The notes: a model not told the origin generated them from the sequence alone. DNA of 64,000 bases from Locusta migratoria (GCA_026315105.1 CM048744.1:372399159-372463158); one strand, 5' to 3'. Numbered from the stretch's first letter, positions 43,760 to 55,325 are shown. Numbers and translations: made by a program.

Positions 43760-44990
43760 AGGAAGAAAAACTAATTCACTGGCTATTCAGTCCACTGAAT
43801 TGTATAAATCCATTCTTCTAAATCAAACTGGAAATTTAAAACAAAGAAGTCTTAATTACTATGAAGTATATATGCTTTGAAACAAATGATAAATATTAAA
43901 AAATGAACCTGAACTAACTTTAATGAGTTATGGAAAAAATAGGGATTGCCATACTCTGCTTCAAATTACATTGTAACTGACATTACAGTGAGCTGAATGG
44001 TAGGGGCTTCAATGCAATGTGTTATGAAGTGTGTCTACCTGCATGTCAGCAACACTGCCCTTGCCACTACAATCTGCCAATTATAAAGGAATTTTAATCA
44101 GAGTATTTTTTCTATTAAACCATAATATAATTAGCTGGCTCCCTCATTATGATAAAATTTCCTGTAATTCTGGCTGATAAATAGCATATTGTGTGAAAAG
44201 CATATGAATATGAAAAGTAAAAATCAAGAAAAGTTACAGAAAAAACCTAGTTCACTTCAAACAGAAAAAAGGTTATAATGAACAAATAAATTTCAGTTCT
44301 AGTTCTGTATCACTGTACATTGTATTTCAGCTTAGCAGTACTATTTATTTATGTACTCACTACAGCTTTAATTTATTCTATAATTAACTACTACCATAAT
44401 TCAGAACTATGATAAACTGTTTACAATTATTTCAGTTTATCTACTCATACTAAATTTATAGTTTGTAAAATTTATCTTATTGTTTCTTATGAAATGAATT
44501 GTTCAGTTTATCAAACCTACATAGTTCACAAATTCTATTATTATACTGTAGAAAATACTCCGTTTTTAAAAACAACAATATAGGTTAATTTAAACACATA
44601 TGATTCAATTATTTATTAAAATACACTCTAAGGAAGAAGACAAAATACCACAAAGGAATTATCTGAATGGGAGAGGAATAAGTTCCTGTCATAATCCCTG
44701 CACTGACAGACAGATAACTGGTTATAATTTGAGACAAAATTCTTGATTTATTTGAGAGGAAGAAATGCACTCAAAAACCTGTAGGGCCACCTCTAGCCCT
44801 TATACAAGCAGTTATTTGGTTCTGAATTGATTGACAGAGGAAAGGAAAAATTGATTGTGATGGAGGACTGAAATTCAATAGTAGGAAAAGGAAGGAGAGA
44901 AAAAATATTAGGTGAATATGAACTGTGAAAAAGGAATGACAGAGGAAGCCAGGTACCAGTTAGATTTTATAATGGTAAGACAGATTTTAG
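43760..44990. other. Intron with no recognised feature
   Basis: Very AT-rich; no coding or structural signal. Confidence 0.5.
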
Positions 44991-44999
44991 AACCACATT

Positions 45000-46490
45000 T
45001 TAAACTGTGAGACATATCCAGGGGTAGATATAGACTTTCACCCTATATTACTGGTCATGAACTGTGGGCTGAAACTGAAGAAAATGCAGAAAGGTAGGAA
45101 AATAAGGAGATGGGACCTGTATAAATTGAAGGCATGACAAGATGTAGATGTAGAAGGAACCTGTGGTTCTTGGGAGTTTCAGAGGAAGCTTCAGAATCGG
45201 GGAAAGGGGTGGGGGGAGGTGTAACAATAGAAGATGAATGGGTACCTTTGAGAGATGAAATGGTGAAGATAGCAGAGGATCAAATAGGTAGAAAGACAAG
45301 ACCTACGAAAAGTCCTTGGATATCACAGAGTAAATACTGAATCTAACTGATGAAAGGAGAAAACGTAAAAAAATCAGGGAGTCCCCTGGAGTAGACGACA
45401 TTCCATCAGAGCAGCTACGGAAGTCTCTGGGAGAGCCAGACATGACAAAATTATTTTACCTGGCGTGGAAAAAAAAAGGTCAGGAAAAGAAGTATGAGAT
45501 AGGCAGTCTACCCTCAGATTTTAAGAAAAATGTAGTAATCCCCATTCCAAAGAAAGCTGACAGAGACAGGTGTGAAAATTATAGACCATCATAGTTACAA
45601 AATTTTAACACAGTTTATTTACAAAAGCATGAAAAACCTGGTAGAAGCCAACTGCAGTGACAATCAATTTGGATTTAGATAATAGCTGGGAGCTCTTGAG
45701 GTAATATTCACATTATGAGTTATTGAGTAAGTTGTGGAGAAGGGACTAAAGTTCAGAATGAAGAAATCAAAAGTTTGCATTTTGCTGATGACATTGTCAT
45801 GACAGGACAACATATGATCTAGTTGAGTAACTGAATTGAATGGACAGTGTCTTGAAAGGAGGTAATAAGATGAACATTAACAAGAGCAAAACTAGAGTTA
45901 TGGAATGTAGTATAAGAAAATCACAGGATGCTCAAGTAATTAGATTATGAAACTAAACAATAAAGATGGTAGATGGGTTTTGTTACATGGGGAGTGAAAC
46001 AACATACAATTGTTACAGTGCAAACGATATAAAATGCAGAATGGCAATGGGAAGTTTTTCTGAAAAAGAAAAATTTGTTTACTTTGAATATTAATTTAAA
46101 GGTTAGGAAGTCTTTTCAGAAGTCTTCTATGTGGAGCGTTGCCTTGTGCAGTAGTGAAACATGGATGATAAATAGTTCAGACAGATGTTGGAAATTAGGT
46201 GGCTAGATCAAGTAATTAAAGTGAAAAGAATTGAGAAGATGAATTTCTGGCATACCTTGACTAAAAGCAGGGATTGATTGGTAGGACATTCTTAGATATC
46301 ACAGAATAGTGAATGTAACATTAGAGGGAAGTGTGTGGGTAAAAATTGCAGAGGGAGACTAAGAGATGAATACAGTAAGCAAGTTCATATAGATGTGGGT
46401 TGCCATTCTTTTGAGGAGATGAAGAGGCTAGCTCAGGATAGAGTAAAGTGGAGAGCTGCATCAAACCAATCTCTGAACTAAAGACCGAAA
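45000..46490 (+). mobile_element. Decayed LINE
   Basis: Broken plus-strand frames include EDEWVPLRDEMVKIAEDQIG, GVDDIPSEQL-like text at 45393-45420, NQFGFR (45662), ILLMTLS-type ADD remnant near 45785 and the terminal WRAASNQSLN (46453-46482). The 3' end pattern KxVESCIKPI is typical of a common arthropod LINE. No frame exceeds about 70 codons. Inactive. Confidence 0.7.
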
Positions 46491-46604
46491 TGGGAAGTCA
46501 TACATTGGTAAAATGCTAATAAAATTAGTACTACAGAAAGAGGACCACACTTCAAGGTAACCAACTGCTATACAGCGGTTCCAAACAAGGAAATACAAAA
46601 ACAC

Positions 46605-46654
46605 AAATAAAAAATAAAAAAAAATAAAAAAATAAAAAAAAAATAAAAAAAAAA
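46605..46654. repeat. (AAAAT)n A-rich tract
   Basis: Irregular A-rich repeats, possibly a LINE tail. Confidence 0.9.
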
Positions 46655-47344
46655 ACTGTCTCAGGCCCAGCATAAGTAGCAACAGGAACAGAACCTCTGG
46701 AAGAAGAGGCAGCAGGAAGATCAGTTTTAGCAAAAACTACAAAAAAATGCTGAGGAGTCAACAGAAGAAACAACAGGTAGTGAAGTGAGTAACAAACCTG
46801 TTTATCGTCTAAATGATTTTTTATACCATAGGAAGAGAAACTAAAAGTCTCCAAGGTATGCAGTGCTCAGTGATTCTCACTTTTCCCTCAAAATATCCAA
46901 TCCGTAAGAAATAAGGTACAACAGCTCAAAGTGGAATTGCAGACTAATGAAAGCTCATTTGTTTACATAACAAAACATTGGCGTAATGGATTAGAATTAA
47001 CACATGTAGGACAAAACACATATATTATAGGTTGTCATTATAATAGAACCACCATGCAGTGTGTTGTGTCATGGATGTATTTAAAGGAAGCGAGTAAAAT
47101 TAGAAATGACATTATGCAATTAATCCTTCATCAGGCCTAATACGCCTCAGAGGCCAGCTAAACACACTTTTCAGACCCTTGCTTAACAGTGGTGGCATTT
47201 CCATTTACTTGTATAACTTTGGGAAACTCACACAGTGCCAATTCTCAGTCTTCTGTTCAGTCTAACACATCTTAAGGGTATCTCCCTTGGCTTAACAGGC
47301 CACCTGTGTCTGATAGTGATGTAATTTTGAAGTTAAGTTTTTCA

Positions 47345-47911
47345 CAATATTTTTAATTTCGATTCTACGTTTTACTCAAACTAAGTCTGTTCTCTGTGAT
47401 TTTCATCATTACCTTGAAAAATAAGATCTCTGCCAAACTTGGCCTCAGAGACTGAGTGTGCCAAATCGTCTTCTAGTTTCAATTTTCCTATCTTTACAGA
47501 AATATCACATAAATATTTCCTGTCGAAATGCCCAGAAAAGTGTAATGATGTTGCAGAAATAATGCACCTCATTGAGGATGCTGCTGCTGGAGACCCAGCC
47601 TCATTTGAAGACTTGTGTCCTGGTTTCCTCAATCCATGAAGATGATGCCATTGATTAGAAACTGAGGTTATTACTTATTACAATAACAACAAAGCTGGAG
47701 TAGACACAGTTGGTCAGATGTGTGCTACTTTAATTGTGAGCTGGAACACAAGGCACTGTCCTATGGTCATATTTTTTGCTTACTTGAACATCGCTGGCTT
47801 TAATTCTCTGAGGCCAAGTTTGGCAGAGATTTTATTTTTCAAGGTAATGATGAAAATCACAGAGAACAGACTTAGTTTGAGTAAAATGTACAATCGAAAT
47901 TAAAAATATTG
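47345..47911. mobile_element. Inverted-arm element carrying a piggyBac transposase fragment
   Basis: Arms 47345-47450 and 47806-47911 are inverted copies of about 106 bp. Between them, 47685-47800 (plus) reads YNNNKAGVDTVGQMCAT and RHCPMVIFFAYLNIAGFNSL, the C-terminal part of a piggyBac transposase (normally KGGVDxxDQM). The rest of the transposase is missing. Confidence 0.78.
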
Positions 47912-48132
47912 GAAATAAGTTGGAACCACTAAAAAGGAGAATATTTCTCAAAAACCTGTCTCATCAACTTCTAATTGGACAACTAGCCCGGAGAAGTGTG
48001 AAGAAAAAGTGGAATGTTGATTCAGCTGCAAACTCGACTGGAAAGGTTTTTATCTCACGAGGGGCATGAAAAATCCCTGGAATTACTTCCCAAAAGGTGA
48101 AAGTGTGGAATATGCTTGGCTCAAATAGGGTT

Positions 48133-48410
48133 TATCAATAATGGAGGATAGGTAAAAACTCACCGTAAAGAGGCACACTGAGCTGCTGTCAGACATGAAA
48201 ATAGGTAATCACATTCACATAACTTAAATTTTCGGTCATGGCCTTCGTCAGAAAAAGAAACACATACATTCACACAATCACTCAGACAACTATACACACA
48301 CACATGGCCATGGCCGAAAATTTAAGTTGTGTGAATGTGATCATTTTCGTGTGTCAGCAGCTCAGCGAGCCTCTTTACGGTGAGTTGTTACATATCCTCC
48401 ATTATTGATA
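48133..48410. mobile_element. PLE-type fold-back element
   Basis: TATCAATAATGGAGGATA at the left is matched in reverse at 48393-48410; the arms continue to about 48260 and back to about 48308. A hammerhead-like motif lies in the left arm (minus, 48225-48251: CTGACGA, A, GGCCATGACC, GAAA). It sits inside the LINE above. Confidence 0.78.
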
Positions 48411-49471
48411 TTCCTATTGGATTTTCCATTGTTGAAATAGGGTTTACGAGGATGAGGAATTATTAATGTTCAGCTTAGAATCTTCTTGAACAATTTGGAA
48501 AGTTATCTGTGGCAAACTGACAGTTTTGATAATTTTAGTTTATAGTGTTTACTGTTCAATAAATTCAGTCTTTTGAATTTGAATTACAATGATGGAGATA
48601 GTTCACAAAATATTTAGGTGACCTATTAGGCCAAGAGCATCTGATTTTATTTCATGTGGAGGTGCACCCCATGGCGATGGTCAACGGCTACAGAATTAAA
48701 TAAACTAGATGTGGTTCAAAGACTAACTGTACTATGTATTTACCATTCTCCCATTGGCAACATTGATACTTTCACTGTTGGATATGATTTCTAAACCCAA
48801 AGGCAAACTCTCAATTGTGGATATTTACATATCAATATAATGAACTAAGATGGGTCATGAACATGATAAATAGCTGTGGTATATCACTGTTGATTAACAC
48901 TGCCACAAGAGTAACCAAGCATTCAGCATCAAGCATTGACTGCAAGCCAAATAATATGGCGAAAGATGGGTATGCTGCTGTTGTAGATCACCTCGGTATC
49001 TCAGACCCTACCAGTCATCTTTTAAAATTAAACATAACTGAAGAAAACAAAACATAAGTACACAAGTAGATTAGGATTTTCTCTAAGTTAAAAAGATCTG
49101 TATTTGCCACACAGATTACCAGAAAACATGGGAAGAAGAGCGCAGAGAAACTATCGTAAATGGGAAGTTTTCAAAATTTCTATCAATATTTAAATTTAGA
49201 TTTGAAGAAGTATTTCCAAAAGTTCTAAGAGTAATTAAAGCACAAAATAATAAGAAATGGGTAACTAGTGGGCTTAGGCAATCCTCTGAAACCACCAGGT
49301 AGCCAAGCATAATAAAAAATATTCCAACAACAATCCTGCATTTCAAAATTACTACTGTACACACAACAAGATATATAGAATCGTATTTCTGGCTGCAAAA
49401 AGGTATTGAAGTGATAAAGTCATAGAAAAGGTGATAAGAGGATTGAATCAGCCTGGGATATCACCAATAAG

Positions 49472-50916
49472 GTGACAAATAGGCAAAAAGCAGAGCAAGA
49501 GAACATGCAATTTTGCCATAATGTCACTACGATAAATGATCCAAAAGAACTAGCTAACTTTGCAAATCAGTACATTAGTAACATAGTAACTGCAACAAAG
49601 GTCTGGCAACAAAACACAGCACTTACATACACTAAACAACACACTCCACACAATGTTGTTCTGACTCACTACAGCAGAAGAAGCAAGCAAAGTTGGGCAG
49701 AACCAAAAAAAGGAAAACCTCAACAGGCATAGATCAAATAGTTGTGTAATTGCTGAAGAATTGCATTTACAGAATCAAAAACCCTCTACCCCATATCATA
49801 AAAGAATTCCTACCAAATGCTGCTTCCCAGATATATTCAAGTGCACAGAAGTCCTGCCTATACCCAAGGAAAATGATCCAGAAAGTATAGAAAATTACAC
49901 GCCCATCTCTGAACTTTCTTCATTTCCCAAAGGAATGGAAACTATAAAGAAAAACAAGTTCATGGGTTACCTCACAAAGTACAGTATCGTGTGTACAGAA
50001 CAATTTGATTTCAGATATGGTAAAAGTACAAGTTCAGCTATAGGCCAATTTACAAAAGCTGTTCTTGAAACACTAGACAAAGGAGAACACATAACAAGCT
50101 TCTTCCTCAATTTCACCAAAGTCTTTCGTACAGTAGACCACACAATTTGGCTAAATAAACTTGACTCACTAGGTATAATGGGGTAGCCAACATGTCATTC
50201 TGCTCATACTTGAAAAACAAGAGAGCAATTCCATGGGAAAGGTGAGGAAATACTTGTGCATGTATGCAGGCTAGTAGTAAGTAACAAACAAACCCTAAAC
50301 GTGAAAAAATAAAGAAGCTAATACTATCTAAGAGTAAAAGATGAACTCACTGAAGTGTAACAACAATGAAATTTCTAGGAATGCAAGTCGACCAGCAATT
50401 GAAGTGGATTGAACACATTACTGTGCTCAGGAAGTGAATAGCTTCAGTGTGTCATGCACTAAGAATAATAAATTCAGTATGTAGCAGTTCATACACTAGG
50501 ACAGCATGTTTTGCATATGTTCATTCTATAATTATTTATGGTATAAATTTCTGGGGAACAAATGAACATAATAGGCAAACAATATTCAAGCTACAAAAAA
50601 GTAGCATGAGAACCCTTGGCACACATATATTCAAATCCATGGGAATACTGACTGTTTCGTGTGAATATACAGTATTCTACAAACAGTGATATACATACAG
50701 AAAACCATTTCCTGCTATCCAACTACTTTCATCTTCAGAGAAAAAAATAAAACCAAAACTGAACATAGTATATTATATAATGGTATAAAACTGTACAACA
50801 AACTTCCACAGGAGATCAAAGACAAAAATTATATACAAGACTTCACACATTCCCTTAAAATATATATATTAGGAAAGTGTTTCTATTCTGTCAAGGACAA
50901 CATGAATGGCATATAA
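49472..50916 (+). pseudogene. LINE reverse transcriptase pseudogene
   Basis: The palm start is visible (FFLNFTKVFRTVDHTIWLNK, where LSKAF is usual) and the thumb/connection (IYGINFWGTNEH, LQKSSMRTLGTH, YNKLPQEIKDKNYIQDFTHS). The FADD catalytic box is not readable. Frameshifts near 50185 and 50690. Confidence 0.8.
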
Positions 50917-51214
50917 ATATATGTAAAAGTCTACCAATTCCATTACAGTGGTAGTGTACAGCAACTGTTGGAAGTTGAATTTCTTGAATATTCTGAATAA
51001 AAACAGATTTTGTGATCAAGACAGTCTTTTATTTAAGAAATGTAAATGTGTGTGTTTATCAAAAATTATCACCTGTGGTATTAAGATACATTTCAATATA
51101 TTCAATGGTTTAGTGAAATATGTACCTCCACATATGTTTTGTAGCAAACTAAGTATAGTACATTACTATTTGTCTAACTGTATACCTTGGTAAAGTTACG
51201 ATTTGTGTGCCCAT

Positions 51215-51216
<2 letters not shown>

Positions 51217-51277
<61 letters not shown>
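51217..51277. repeat. (TA)n microsatellite, left
   Basis: About 30 TA units left of the palindrome. Confidence 0.97.
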
Positions 51278-51281
<4 letters not shown>

Positions 51282-51315
51282 CGATTATTAAGACGAAAAA
51301 TTCCTAGCAGGAAAA

Positions 51316-51920
51316 ATAAAATATAAAAAATAGACGAAGATTACTCACCAGGCGAAGGAGCACAGGTGTGACAGCATCACAAATAAATAAATGAATACAC
51401 ACACACACACACACACAATCGCAAGCTTTCGCAACCCAGTTGCGTCTTCAGGCAGTAGGGAAGGAGAGGGAAAAGGAAATGATGAGGGTTTTAAGGAAGG
51501 GGGTAAGGAGCCATTCCAATCCCGGGAGAGGAAAGACTTACCTTGGGGGAAAAAATGGAGGGTAAACAAATGCACACTTGCCCACACATTCACACAGACA
51601 CAAGTACACCTAGGCAGACATACAGTATGTCTGCCTAGGTGTACTTGTGTCTGTGTGAATGTGTGGGCAAGTGTGCATTTGTTTACCCTCCATTTTTTCC
51701 CCCAAGGTAAGTCTTTCCTCTCCCGGGATTGGAATGGCTCCTTACCCCCTTCCTTAAAACCCTCATCATTTCCTTTTCCCTCTCCTTCCCTACTGCCTGA
51801 AGACGCAACTGGGTTGCGAAAGCTTGCGATTGTGTGTGTGTGTGTGTGTGTGTATTCATTTATTTATTTGTGATGCTGTCACACCTGTGCTCCTTCGCCT
51901 GGTGAGTAATCTTCGTCTAT

Positions 51921-51934
<14 letters not shown>
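51316..51934. mobile_element. Near-perfect ~307-bp-arm palindrome (PLE pseudo-LTR pair)
   Basis: Arms 51316-51622 and 51626-51934 mirror each other almost without change around a 3-bp spacer (CAG). Each arm has the CCCGGGATTGGAATGGCTCC segment, a hammerhead-like motif and a short CA/GT tract. Solo copies of the same arm lie at 12069 and 42590. Confidence 0.93.
51797..51825 (+). ncRNA. Hammerhead-like motif (right arm; mirror copy at 51421-51451)
   Basis: CTGAAGA, C, GCAAC-TGG-GTTGC, GAAA, GCTTGC. Stem II has five perfect pairs, or six if the extra C pairs with the G of GAAA. Confidence 0.5.

Positions 51935-51990
<56 letters not shown>
51931..51990. repeat. (TA)n microsatellite, right
   Basis: About 28 TA units directly after the right arm. 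Confidence 0.97.
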
Positions 51991-51993
<3 letters not shown>

Positions 51994-52072
51994 CAATATC
52001 CATACAATTTTTTCTGTCTACAGATGGAATAAATAAATAAATCATATAATCAAAACATTCTTGACAGTTTAC

Positions 52073-52208
52073 CTCGTAGTATTGCATAGTGTAATGATGA
52101 CTGATGACTAAGTTCCTGTCGGATGCGACTGTGCCTGAGGCACAAATTTTTTAAAATACTTAATATTGGAACAACAGAATCTGGATAATACATATAGTTC
52201 TTTTCTAC
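52073..52208 (-). CDS. RTTN-like: Rotatin-like exon 5 of window
   Basis: Acceptor TTATTTCAG precedes GTA GAA AAG (phase 0), and the donor is ACGAG|GTAAAC, leaving one base of the last codon. The 45 full codons read VEKNYMYYPDSVVPILS..NLCLRHSRIRQELSHQSSLHYAILR. With exon 6 the split codon becomes GGA, giving AILRGLILFGNDD. The exon has no internal stop and too few codons to stand out alone; it was found by phase matching. Confidence 0.86.
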
Positions 52209-52859
52209 CTGAAATAAAATGTAAATAAATTATTTGATTTGATTAATACTTTATTTATAGTATGTTAACAAGGAGGATCATAATACTTTCTTTCACATAA
52301 ACCAGGCATTCTCTACATATTTCACATTATCCAGGTATTAATCATCAAGTAAATGCTCAAAGAGGTCTTACTTCTAATATAGAAATCAACATTTAGAAAG
52401 AATTAAGACAGGAATAGTGAAAACAGTAATAATTACAGCAGAACAAAATTTGTTTGCAAAAATTATATTTATAAAGATTATTAGAAACCGGCTGATTAAT
52501 TTTGAGGGCCATGGCAACAATGAACATGAGATGAATATGGTACAACACATTTAATGAAATGAGAGAAGGGGGATTTATAGAAGACTGAAAAGAGAAAGAA
52601 GTCAAGCAAGTAGATTCAGTGAATATTTGTTCCAGTTCTAGACAAATGTTAATTTTTTGGGAAAAATTTATGAAGCTGACAAAGATAATTTTTCTCAATG
52701 CAAAGGGATATTAAATTGTGCATGAAGTGCAGGGCGGCAGCTTGTTCCAAAAACAGACAGTGCTGGAGGACCCTGTGATTCTTTTTGTTTCTTAATGAAT
52801 GGGTACAATTTTCATAGCTTTTTAAAAAAATTTTTGTTGTTGTTGATAATGTATTGAGG

Positions 52860-53590
52860 TTACCTTACAACTCACCACAAAGACATACATCAAACTTCAC
52901 AGAAAGAAACTACCCTCCAGACCCATCCACAAACAGACTTCCCTTGCCATATCACCACATACCCCAAATCCTCCCACCACAACCACCAGTACCCAGATAC
53001 AAAAGAGCACTCCCATTGTCATTCAATACTACCCAGGAGTGGAAGAACTACACCACATCCTTTGTCAAAGTTATGAGTTTCTGTCATTATGCCTGGAAAT
53101 GAGAATTTCCTGGCCAAGGAACCCCCCATCCATCTTAAAGTGGTGTTCCAAAGCCCACCCAACCTCCATAACATCCTAATCCATCCCTATGCCATCCCAA
53201 CTCCAGCATCATGCCACAGGTATCATATCACTGAGGAAGACTCCACACAACAAGACCTGCCCACTCCACCCACAGACTTGACATACCTAATCAAAGAGTG
53301 GGCTACCAGTGAAAGCAGCCATATAATTTACGATCTGTGGTGAACACAATCAATCAATGCACAGTATAAGAACAGATTTGTTGACCGACATGCATTAATA
53401 AAAACACACACAAAAAACACAAATGCTAAGCTTTCACGACCAGAAAAGAGGAAGGAAGGAGGGGCTTTTTACATATGTCTGCCTTTGTGTGTATATGTGT
53501 GTTTGTTTCTTTACATGTCATTTTTTCCCTAACAGAAGTCCTTCTGCTCCCAGGATTGGAATGAATCTTCACCCACTCCCTTAAAACTAG
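52860..53590 (+). mobile_element. PLE 3' fragment with terminal-repeat remnant
   Basis: 53095-53343 reads LKVVFQSPPNLHNILIHPYA and EWATSESSHIIYDLW, matching the PLE linker at 18986-19240 (VVFSCPPNLHNILVHSY). After the stop, 53390-53590 carries CTAAGCTTTCACGACC and GGATTGGAATGAATC, remains of a terminal repeat. The catalytic domains are not present. Confidence 0.8.
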
Positions 53591-53997
53591 GGTTGTGTCC
53601 AAGTGGTTCAACCAAATCCATTATTCACCGAATCTAGTACACTGGCTTCGGATTCGAGATTCAAAGCATAATGGCCGATTACTACTGAATCCCAAATCCA
53701 AGATGTCAGTAACAAAGGTTTTACTAAAGAACAGTAATATCAGTTCTATTATATTTCATGTGTCTACAGGAGATATGAAATTATCAACTCAATTAATTAC
53801 TTGAATGTTTATGTTATAGGGGATACAAAAAAATTTCTGATGTTGTTATATAAATTGAGTGGGATTAAGTATTCAATCAGTCGTAGACATTCTAGAATTG
53901 TAAGAGGTAAATGAAATTCTATCATTACAGCTTCAGTTCTTAGGAATAGGTCAGAAAATGATTCATTTTCATTTAGTGTTGTGCATTTCAATAGGAG

Positions 53998-54455
53998 GAA
54001 TAACATGTCGGGATAACTCAGTCAGTAGACAGCTTGCCCACGAAAGGCAAAGGTCCCAGGTTCGAGTCCCGGTTCCGGCACACAATTTTAATCTGCCAGG
54101 AAGTTTCATATCAGCGCACACTCTGCTGCAGAGTAAAAAGCTTCATTCTGGAAACATCTCTTAGGCTGTGGCTAAGCCATGTCTCCACCATATCCCTTCT
54201 TCCAGGAGTTCTGATCGTGCATGGTTCGCAGGAGAGTTTCTGTGAAGTTTGGAAAGTAGGAGGTGAGGTACTGGCGGAAGTAAAGTTAGAGGTGGCATCG
54301 TGAGTCATGTCGGGATAGCTCAGTCGGTAGAGCGCTTGCTGCGAAAGGCAAAGGTCCCAGGTTCGAGTCTTGGTTCCGGCACACGATTTTAATCTGCCAG
54401 GAAGTTTCATATCAGCGCACACTCCGCTGCAGAGTGGAAACTTTCATTCTGTTTA
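53998..54455 (+). mobile_element. Dimeric tRNA-derived SINE
   Basis: Two tRNA-like heads (53998-54083 and 54305-54385), each with GATAACTCAGTC/GATAGCTCAGTC (box A) and GGTTCGAGTC (B box), each followed by ATTTTAATCTGCCAGGAAG.. and CTGCAGAGT. A ~150-bp linker joins them. The acceptor stem of the second copy can still pair over seven bases, but the anticodon arm is damaged, so neither is a tRNA gene. Confidence 0.85.
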
Positions 54456-54529
54456 AAATAATTTATTTGAACTTTTCATAATAATAAAGGGTAGGTTTAT
54501 TATATCACTCAGTTTCTTGCCATAGTATT

Positions 54530-54534
<5 letters not shown>

Positions 54535-54567
<33 letters not shown>
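54535..54567. repeat. (AAT)n trinucleotide repeat
   Basis: Ten or so AAT units immediately 3' of exon 4 on the gene's strand. Confidence 0.97.
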
Positions 54568-54583
54568 TTTTATGTAGACTTAC

Positions 54584-54757
54584 TAAGGAGTTATAAAATA
54601 TATTTAACAGTGGAAGAAGTCCTCCTTGATCAAGGAACACTGTCTGCAAACTAGAGTCTTCAAGCATCACACTTAACTGTGTCAGGGCTGATCTCCGAAT
54701 ACGGGCCTCAGTGTTCTTACTTGTTAAAAGCTCCATTACTTGGCAAAGGCTGCCCAC
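54584..54757 (-). CDS. RTTN-like: Rotatin-like exon 4 of window
   Basis: Acceptor TTGTTGCAG precedes GTG GGC AGC, and the donor is TTA|GTAAGT; phase 0 at both ends, 58 codons. The peptide VGSLCQVMELLTSKN..RRSALTQLSVMLED..GGLLPLLNIFYNSL is a clear armadillo-type helical repeat. It continues in frame into exon 5 (VEKNYMYYPDSVVPIL). A (AAT)n microsatellite lies just past the donor. Confidence 0.88.
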
Positions 54758-54844
54758 CTGCAACAAGTGTTAAATAAATACTAACAACTAACCTGTACGG
54801 TTTTTATTGTTTATTTACTTATCTCCACATGTAACACAACTTGT

Positions 54845-55325
54845 ACTATATGATAAAATTGTTGTCGCCTATACTTTTTAATTGTCCCCTTGAAAAATTG
54901 ATAAGTGAGTGGAGAGACTCAAATATGAAAGGCATCAAATTAGGAAATCGAAAAGATAACACCTATGTAGATTGCTTGGCATTTGCAGATGACATTGCTC
55001 TCATTACAGAAACACTGCAGAATGCAAAATTCCAAACAGAAAACCTAATTGAGCAAGCTAGGAAAGTCGGTTCATAAATTTCTTTCACAGAGTTATTATG
55101 AATGTAAAAAATTGCTCAGAGAAACTACTCATAAATCAAAACAAAATCAGGAGAGTTAATTCATTCAAATATTTAGGTGAGTGGCTATCCATAAACAACA
55201 ATGAGAAAGACAGTTTAGAAGAGCAAAAAAGATGAACATAGTATTCCAGACCACCAGAAACATATACAAGAAGAAGGCATTACAGTGAGACACCAAAATT
55301 AAACACTACAGCACAGTGGTGAAAA
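54845..55325 (+). pseudogene. RTE-like LINE RT fragment, left half
   Basis: Reads LLSPILFNCPLEKLISEWRD, then YVDCLAFADDIALITETLQN with the catalytic FADD box. Broken at 55076. It runs into the target duplication AGTGGTGAAAA and resumes at 60984 beyond the I-like LINE. Confidence 0.82.

Larger units (their letters stand above)
46870..50920 (+). mobile_element. CR1/jockey-like LINE, split by piggyBac and PLE inserts
   Basis: The endonuclease start lies at 46870-47125 (QNIQSVRNKV, ELQTNESSFVYITKHWRNG). The endonuclease end resumes near 48700 (LCIYHSPIGNIDTFTVGYDF, ATRVTKHSASSIDCKPNNM). The RT follows at 49470-50690 (LPIPKENDPESIENYTPISE, VCTEQFDFRYGKSTSSAI, FFLNFTKVFRTVDH, YGINFWGTNEHNRQ). The 3' end lies near 50920. 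Many stops. Confidence 0.8.

Noticed and set aside
51391..51873. 160-codon frame across the palindrome
   Set aside because: An open frame generated by mirror symmetry and the CA/GT tracts; the peptide mirrors its opposite-strand frame.
54305..54380. Possible functional tRNA gene
   Set aside because: Box A, B box and acceptor pairing are present but the anticodon arm is damaged and a SINE tail follows; it is repeated at 53998.
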